Source of the DNA: Membranipora membranacea
Lineage: Eukaryota; Bryozoa; Gymnolaemata; Cheilostomatida; Membraniporidae
Direction: 5' to 3'
DNA length: 60,000 nucleotides
Assembly (NCBI GenBank): GCA_914767715.1
Contig: OU612075.1
Location: 9,426,001-9,486,000, forward strand
The notes beneath the pieces are model-generated. The model saw only the letters and a program-made list of their open reading frames with translations. It had not been told where the DNA came from and did not search any database. This document shows positions 46,901 to 55,900 of the stretch, in pieces (positions within the stretch are counted from its first letter, which is position 1; the number at the start of each line of letters is the position of its first letter). A program made the position numbers and the translations under genes.

Positions 46901-49900
46901 ATATTAAACGATGAGGTGTTGAAGTAGGGTGTGGCTTTGAGGATCACTATTTTCAGTTTAAAATAGAATGTACAAGCAGAGTTTGAACATGAGGAAACAA
47001 CTCCACTGGTACGTTCTATAGTATGCCAAAATAAAAATAAGTACATATCCAATAGTAGATGTATTTGCCTGTTGACAATCGTAACTGTAATCTAGTCAAG
47101 GCAATAAGAAAGCCTGTGAGGAGAAGGGTACCACCAGCTCCCATTATTGCCAAAACTAGACAGTCAAATAACTAGGCACCATGCAGTCAAAGTTCAAAGT
47201 TCTTGAATGCAATCACTGAGGCACATTTAATCCGGCTTATCATAGAACTCACAAGATGAGTTTGAACACAGGGAAACAACTCCACTGGTGCGTTCTATAG
47301 TTTGCCAAAATAGTAAACTTCCTATGTGAATATCCAATTGCCTAGTAATGATTGTATCGGTAATCCAGTCAAGGCAATAAGAAAGCCTGTGAGAGGAGTA
47401 CCACCAGCTCCCATTATTGCCAAAACAAGATATCAAAAGAACTACTAGATCCAGTCAGTGTGTAGTGCCGGGTTTTATCTTTGTCTACAAACTGGTACCA
47501 GTTTCAGATGTAATACGAAATAATTCAGTAAAATAATACAAGGAGTGTCTGCAAACTGGAACCTGGGAAGGCAATGATGATGTCACATTAAATATAGTAT
47601 GTTTCACAAAAAGCTGGAGAGGTCAAATTTGTTGTCCCTCAGCAATCAGAACACATTGGTGCTAGCTAATGTGAATCATGCAAGACCCATTGGATTCTGA
47701 TTGATGCCTAGACTACAATTGTCGATACTTACCAAATCCAGACAGGCAGGCAAGACAGGCTAACTTTACTTTTGTCTGGAACCAGACACTTGGGAAGCAA
47801 AGATGGGATGAATAACAAGAAAGTTTGTAATAAAACGCACAAGACGGGTTTGATGAATGTAAGACAACTCCACTGGTGCGTTCTATAACAAACCATTAAG
47901 TATTTTTCCAAAACCTAGCTGTCAGATATTTTGTTGGTTATGAAGATATATAAGTCCAGTAAGGGCAATAAGAAAGCCTGTAAACTTTATATCACCAGCT
48001 CCCATTATTGCCAAAACTAGACCATCAAACCAATTTTACAGCCATAATCCATAACTTTTCTCCCAATAGTCAGAAACAAGGATCATCAATTGTAGCCGAA
48101 ATTTAATTCTGGCAGAGATCAGAACACATTGGTGCTAGCCAAAATACACGCAAGCCACAATGGGTTCTGATCACCGATAACCTACGAACTGAGATGAATG
48201 ATTTGCATCCTGCATAAAATGAGATAAAAAGACAGCAAGAGTTCGCATTAGAATATAACCAGGGGAGGCAATGATGGTGCTTGTGCTATGATTCACATCA
48301 GCTCTCATGCATTGCCAGTACTAGTCACAAATCTCAACCTATCGCCGTAGTGTGACAGTAATTAACAGATATTTGTACAGCCTGCATCATTACATGATGA
48401 AGAGGATCGATGATCTGAAAAGAAATCAGTTAGTAAAAAGCGCGCAAGCCGAGTTTGAAGCATGTAAGACAACTCCACTGGTACGTTCTTTAATAAACCA
48501 AAATATTACATTTCTTGAGTCTAGCTGGCAGATAAAGATAAATGAAGATACGGAAATCTAGTTAGGGCAATAAGAAAGCCTGTGATGAGGAAAATACCAC
48601 CAGCTCCCATTATTGCCAAAACTAGACAACATGAGTAATTCTATAGTCAGATTCCTTGGCTCTGGGGTTCGATTTTACTCCTGATGGTCAGCACTCAGCA
48701 TCATCAAATAGAACAGAGATTGCGTAAAGACAGAGATCAGAACACATTGGTGCTAGCCAAAATACATGCAAGCCTCAATAGGTTTTGATCACCGATAACT
48801 TGAGAAATTATAAAAATGAGATGAAGGATTTTTATCCTGCAGGGTGCAATATCATAACCAGGGAGGGCAATGATGGTGCTTATGCTAAAGCTTACACCAG
48901 CTCCCATGCATTGCCAATACTGGTCATAAATCACAACCTATCAGTGTTGTCTGACAGTGATTAGAACATATTTGTCCAAGCCTGCATTATCACATGAAGA
49001 TGATCTGAAAACAAATCAGTTTATAAAAGAACACACGAGGCGAGTTTGAAAAAAACTAACTCCACTGGTGCGTTCTATAATAAACCAAAATAGAATATAT
49101 CCTAAGTCTTGGTATCTGATATTTTTTTGGTGATGAAGATATACAAGTAAATCTAGTTAGGGCAATAAGAGTGCCTGTGAGGCAAACTTTACCACCAGCT
49201 CCCATTATTGCCAAAACTAGACCACATAAGTAATGTTACAGCCAGGTTCCATCTTTATGCGATATGGTCTTACTTACATCATGCAAGAGATCAAAACACA
49301 TTGGTGCTAGCCAAAATACATGCGAGCTTCAATTTGTTCTGATCACCAATAACTTGGAAATTTTAACAATGCGATGAACGATTTTCGCCCTGAAGTTTGA
49401 AGAACACAAAACAACTCCACTGGTGCGTTCTATAACAAACCAAAATATCCTATTCATAGTCAGACATTTTGTTGGTGATGGGGATCTAGAAATCTAGTTC
49501 GGGCAACAAGAAGGCCTGTGATGAGAACAATACCACCAGCTCCCATTATTGCCAAAACTAGACCAAATGAATTTCACAGCCATATTCCGTCCATAACTTT
49601 TACTCACGATGGTCAGAAACAAGGATCATCAACATCAAATAGAGTAGGAAAATTAAATTATGGCAGAGATCAGAACACATTGGTGCTAGTCAAAATACAT
49701 GCAAGCGACGATAGGTTCTGATCACCGATAACTTAGAAATTTTAACAATGAGATGAAGGGTTTTTAAGTTGAAATATCAAATGCTGCATAAAGTTATACT
49801 AAAATAAAATGGGATTAAATGAAGATTTTAGCTCATAGTAAAACGCTCAAGCCAAGTTTGAATAATATAAGACAACTCCACTGGTGCGTTCTATAACAAG

Positions 49901-52900
49901 CCAAAATGGTATATTGCCCCAGTCTAGGTGTCAGATGGAGATACGGAAATCTAGTTAGGGCAATAAGAAAGCCTGTGATGAGAACTATACCACCAGCTCC
50001 CATTATTGCCAAAACTAGACCACATAAGTAATGTTACAGCCAGATTACACGGTTCTGTGGTATGTTAACTCCCAATGGTCAGAACCCAGCATCGTCAAAT
50101 CGAGCAGGATATTACGTTATGACAGATTGGTGCTATCAAAAATACATGCAAGCCACCGATAACTAGTACGATAACAATTAAGATTATTTTTGTACAAGCC
50201 TACGTTAATACATGATATAGAAGAGGAAAGGTGATCTGAAAAGAATTCAGTTCATAATAAAACGCACAAGAAGAGTTGGAAGAATGTTACACAACTCCAC
50301 TAGTGCGTTCTATAACAAACCAGAATAATATATATCCTAAGACTTGGTAACAGATTTTTTTTTTGGTGATGAAGATATACAACCAAATCTAGTTAGGGTA
50401 ATAAGAAAGCCTGTGAAGAGAATTTTACCACCAGCTCCCGTTATTGCCAAAACTAGACCACATAAGAAGCCTAAATGTTACAGCCAGATTCCATCACTCT
50501 CAGATATGGTTTTACCGCAAAATGGGCAGCACCCAGCATTGCCAAATAGAACAGAAAATTTTGTTATGACAGAGATCCTAAATACACGCAAGTCACAATA
50601 GGTTTTGATCACCGATAACTTGAGAAATTATAACAATGAGTTTTTCATCCGGAAATATAAAATGTTGCACAAAGTTATACTAAAATATAATGATAGCTCG
50701 GGCATTAGATTATCACCAGGGAAGGCAATGATGGTGCTTGTGCTATATCTCACACCAGCTCCCTTCATTGCCAATACTGGTCACAAATCTGAACCTTTTA
50801 CTGTAGTCTGGCAGTAATTAGAATCTAGTTTAAGAGCCGGCATAAATAAGAGGAATGATGGTCATAAAATAATCCAGTTTATAATAAAAAGCACAAGAAG
50901 AGTTTGAAGAATTCAAAACAACTCCACTGGTGCGTTCTATAATAAACCAAAATAGTATCATTCCCCAGTATAGCTGTCAATTGTTTTGTAAGTGATGAAG
51001 ATGCGGAAATCTAGTTAGGGCAATAAGAAAGCCTGTGAAGAGAATTTTACCACCAGCTCCCATTATTGCCAAAACTAGACCACATAAGAAATGTTACAGG
51101 TTGATTCCATGGCTCCGTGATATGGTTGGACTTCAAATGAGCAGCACCCAGCTTCGTCAAATGGAGGATGTTATTTCATTATTGCAGAGATCAGAACACA
51201 TTGGTGCTAGCCAAAATACATGCAAGCCTCAATAGGTTTTGATCACCGATAATTTAGGAAATAATAAGTATGAAATGAAGGATTTATATTCTGCAACCTG
51301 TAATAGAACACCAAGTGGGAGTTAATGTGAGCATAACTCCAACTGGTGTGTTCTATACAAGCAACGAGCTACATGTTGATAAATGCATAGGGAAAATTGT
51401 TGACAGTTGACAGTTGCTATTTGATAGTGTCTGTGTGCCGTATCCAGGGAAGGCAAAAATGGCGCTTGTGAAATAATCAACCAACAGCTCCCATAATTGC
51501 CAATGCTAGACACAAGAGTGATGTCGGGATCCTGATAGTTTACTGCAGCGGTTGATGTTACTAGAGCCAATGAGGGAGTTCATTGCTAGAGCCATTGTCA
51601 GAACACATTGGTGCTAGCCAAATATAGTTATGCAAGTATCAATGAGTTCTGCCAACAGACCATATGTCGTTCCATTCTGTAATGTTGTGTAGAGACGTAG
51701 ATAAGTATTTTGATCCAGTGTTGGCACTAATGGCCCTGGTGGCATCTCTATTACACCAGCTCCCATTATTGCCAATGTTGGACTGAAAATTTTGACAAAT
51801 GTTTAAGATCAAGTAATATTGTTGCTTTCAAGTGAAATCAGATAACAGGAATTGATATTGAAATGTTTCTGAGATCTTGATAAACTATTCTTCTTCTTCT
51901 TTGCCTGAGATGGATATCCTTTCTGTATCACAAACGAAAGCTGAATGATTTTTCTCCATCACCCTCCCACCTTTTATATTGCCATCCAGTTTGATTTGTC
52001 AAACTGACATTTAATTTACCAAAAATTAAATGTCATATAACTTAACAAGCAGTGGCACCTGCCTTAAAGCCACCTGATTAAAAAGTTAATCCTTGATCAT
52101 TGCTAATGATTGGTGCCAAAACTGTCTGTCTTGTTTGGAATCCCTTGGAGAGTGTTTAATGCTGAGAGATTAAAAATATGAAGACAGTAATTATAAGATT
52201 AATAAGACATTTGAAGTGACACTATTAGGTGTTACAATGTAACTTTGTGTCCTTTGGCATCAAACAAGCCCTTCCAGAACTGAAAAATTAATTGAATACT
52301 GCACAATGAAAAACATCTTCTTGAAATATTTTGAATATTTTCTTATCAGACAAAGTACACCCACCCTGCTGTACATCTCATAAGCGCATAGAGTGTTCCA
52401 AATATATATTATATATTTATTATTATGAGTCTCGACTTCTTGGGTTGATACTTTAATGTGATGTGCCAATCTATATTATAATTCTTCCATTTATTCTCAA
52501 TTTTACAATCCTCCAAACAATATAAATTTATCATTTTTTTTCTACTTTTTTCCCTTCCCCCACATTTGCCGTAAATTCTTCGTCGCTTTATGAAAATAAT
52601 CGACTAGAATGGTATGTCAGCGAAATAAAAGTAGTATTCACGTATATATGATGATATTTATATTTAACATGTTTTATAAATTATATTTTTATTATTACAG
52701 GAACTGTAGAGTTTGTGATGGATTCTGAACAGAAGTTTTATTTTATGGAGATGAATACCAGATTACAAGTAGAACATCCAGTATCTGAGATGATCACTAA
52801 TACAGGTAGCACCCATAAAATAATACTTTGTACTAAGGGAACATGTTTCAAGGAAAAACCTTTGGATAAAATTTGCCTTCTGAATTTAAATGATCAGGTT

Positions 52901-55900
52901 TAGGAAGATTTAAACATAAAATCCAATATGTTTTGTCAAAACACACTGAATGATTGCAACCTTAAAGTGCAGATCTGTTTAAATGATTTCAATTCGTACA
53001 TAAAATGCTCAGCGGATTGATGTGTAGATAAAATCTGATTGAGAATCTGCTGAGACTGCAACCGCTGAAGTTTAGGCCTTAAAGCCAAAAAAGGTACAAT
53101 AATTTTTATATCCATTGACCTGACGCCTGTCAATATTCAAAGGTTGTAGGAGTAGGAGGTAGCTCAGTTGGTTAGAGCGCCTGCCCTATAACGCGCAAGC
53201 GTTGGAGGTCCTGGGTTCGAATCCCGCTGCGGTCTACTGACTACTGGGCTCATATGACGCCCCAGGTGTGCTCCGACCTGCCTGCAAACTGAGAGCAACT
53301 TGGCGCCGAATACGGCGGCCGCGCCCTTAAGGCACTGATATTTCTCAGTCCTCGGACGGAGACAACACTTGTGATTTTAACCCGATTTTAACCCGTTGCT
53401 GTGAAAAAACTTGGATGGTACAACTGTAGTATATATTATCAATTACAGACACTGTCAATTCATTTTATGATGGTCATTAAGATTTTGCCATTTTTTACAG
53501 ATTTAGTTGAATGGCAGTTGCGAGTGGCGTCAGGAGAACCCTTACCGATGACACAGGAAGATTTAGAGATAATCGGGCACTCGTTTGAGGCTAGAGTTTA
53601 CGCTGAGGATCCAGATAATGGCTTCATGCCTGGAGCTGGACCTCTGCACCATGTCGTACCTCCGGAGGATGGGGAGTTCATCAGAGTAGAAACCGGAATT
53701 AGACAGGTGGGTCTAACATCAACTGATAACATGATGCAGGATCTTGTTTTGATCATTGACGCAATCAACTCTTAAAGACTACCCAAAGACCAAAGCATGT
53801 TGTAGTCAGCCAGTTACTCATGATACAGTTGTGTCAGATTTGTATGGTAAAAGTTTCAATGCTCTACCTTGCATGAATTATTGATGGTGGAGAGAGTGCA
53901 TCCCATGAGGAAGGTGACCCTCAATCCCTGCATTATGATGTCGCCGTGAACAGATTGTGCAATACAAGAAACAAGCACTTCTTGACATAACTTCATCATA
54001 AGTAACTGCCTGACGATAACATGCATTGGTCTTTGGGTAGTCCTTTAATGCTGGACAGGCCATTAATGCAGGAAATTCTCATCAGCCAAATATGGAACAT
54101 AACCTTATGTATTACCAATCAATCCTCCTAGACCTGCATCACAGGCTTGGTGTCAATTGCCATTATATGTTCAACCATGATTAAGGGTTTGTCCCGAATG
54201 GCAATGCTTTTTATATTTATATTGATTTATCCAGGATTTTTGGATTCAATGTTCGGAGTTACCCACTCAATTTGTCAGAGAAGATAACTCCTGCTTATTT
54301 GTGAAACGCACAAAAAAATAAAACTTGAACACTTCTGCCCCTTTCCAAATTTTGATTGAGGTTTTTCCGCAATAATTTTGGATCCAGCATGCTGATAACG
54401 GGATACGAGCTCTTATTTGTGATTGGTTGCTATACCGAAAAAACATACACGTCACTTGGTAAACAGATTGAACATCGGACAAGTACTTCAATTCTTTATG
54501 GTATGTTTCATGAGTCCGCCGCTGACTGATCTTACTCATATCGGTACATATTAATTCTCTCTTCAGGGTGATGAGGTATCAGTGCACTATGACCCTATGA
54601 TAGCTAAACTTGTAGTATGGGGAGAGGATAGAAACACTGCTCTCACTCGGCTTATCTCTGCACTGCAACGATATCAGGTATGATTATCAGTCGTACTATT
54701 ATAGTTTGCTCTGATTTTAAGATTTCGCTAATGCAAACTCACTAATTTTTTTCCAACTTTTGGCTAAATTTTTCATCAAATTTCAAAATTTTGAATTAAG
54801 TGTTACATAAACAATTCTTAACCAAATGTTAAGTTTTTGTGTGAGTATTTGCATTGCTAATAATATCAAAACTGGAAAACAGTTTAGCCTTGTAAGCTTC
54901 ACATCAAAAGTCATCAGCATAAAAGATCAAGGCCAATTTTACAGCTCATCAACACTAGATAGCATCAGCTGCTTACCATAAACAGACAGCCTGTGACCTG
55001 TCATGTGACAATTTGGTTTTCAGTGCTTAGAAAACAATTTGGCTTTTAAAAAAGATGATTAATCTGCCAATACAAAATTAGGCTGCTTGTCACCTGGATT
55101 TAAATGGTGAATAGATAATCCCATGTACACCCATAGACCCTTTGTTAATGTCTCAGTCAGACCCTGGATTAAATAAAGTAATGATAGCGACTGTTTGTTA
55201 TCTTGATGTCGTAATTTCCCAGCTGGCTTGTATAATGGTGCTAAATTTGAATGTCAAATTTCAATCTGCTGGCTACAGATTAGCCTTCTTAAAAATTGTG
55301 AGGTCACGATTTCTTGACTGTATTAGTAGATGATAAGATGTGGTTTGTGTTGTAGATTGTGGGACTGAACACAAATATCGGCTTTTTGTTGAGTTTAGCC
55401 AAACATCCAGAGTTCCAGCTCGGAAATGTACACACAGAATTCATACCACAGCATAATGACTCCTTATTCCCAAAGAGGTGAGCCAAAATTTCCTTATTTG
55501 GTAGCATTCATTAAATTTCACATCGCGCAGCTTCAAGCTTTCTTTAAATCTCAATTGGTCAAAAATGGTTCTTCCACACCAATCACAAAACTAGCTAGTG
55601 AAATTAATGAATCCTTTCTGTAAGTGATGTGAGAACTCTGTACATAGAAGGTAAGAAAACCAGCCATATTCCTTCTTCATGTGAACTAGGCCAATGATTA
55701 CTCATAATAAAGCGTTGGAACTTTCAAACTTACAATCACCTAACAGCAATTTATCACCCTCCTCAATGTGGCAAAGATTTTAATAAATTTTTGCTTGCTG
55801 TCATTAACATGAGTTACAAAAAATACCCACAACTATACTGAGACCTTCCGACCGGAACTAAATATGTGGGTGGCTCAAATGTATCTTAAAACATTGATAT

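Larger units (their letters stand above)
45584..51784 (+). repeat. Intronic tandem array of ~40 microRNA-like hairpins (types A-D)
   Basis: Some 40 hairpins of 60-75 nt are packed at roughly 100-170-bp spacing inside MCCC1 intron 7. Four types recur. A keeps CTCCACTGGTGCGTTCTATA in its 3' arm, B keeps CAGCTCCCATTATTGCC in its 3' arm, C keeps AGAACACATTGGTGCTAGCC in its 5' arm, and D keeps CAGCTCCCATTCATTGCC in its 3' arm. From 47.8 kb the order is mostly A-B-C-D or A-B-C. No open frame spans the array. A polycistronic microRNA cluster fits best; a structured satellite without RNA function is the alternative. Confidence 0.75.

Noticed and set aside
46807-47052. Open frames inside the hairpin array
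   Set aside because: They run across hairpins and microsatellite without motif, and similar frames arise at each repeat of the array, as expected from repeated DNA.
45584-51784. CRISPR-like array
   Set aside because: The units are self-complementary hairpins of four types in a eukaryotic intron. There are no short identical repeats with unique spacers and no cas genes.
53148-53230. Functional tRNA gene
   Set aside because: A and B boxes are present, but the acceptor and anticodon stems do not close and a SINE-like tail follows.
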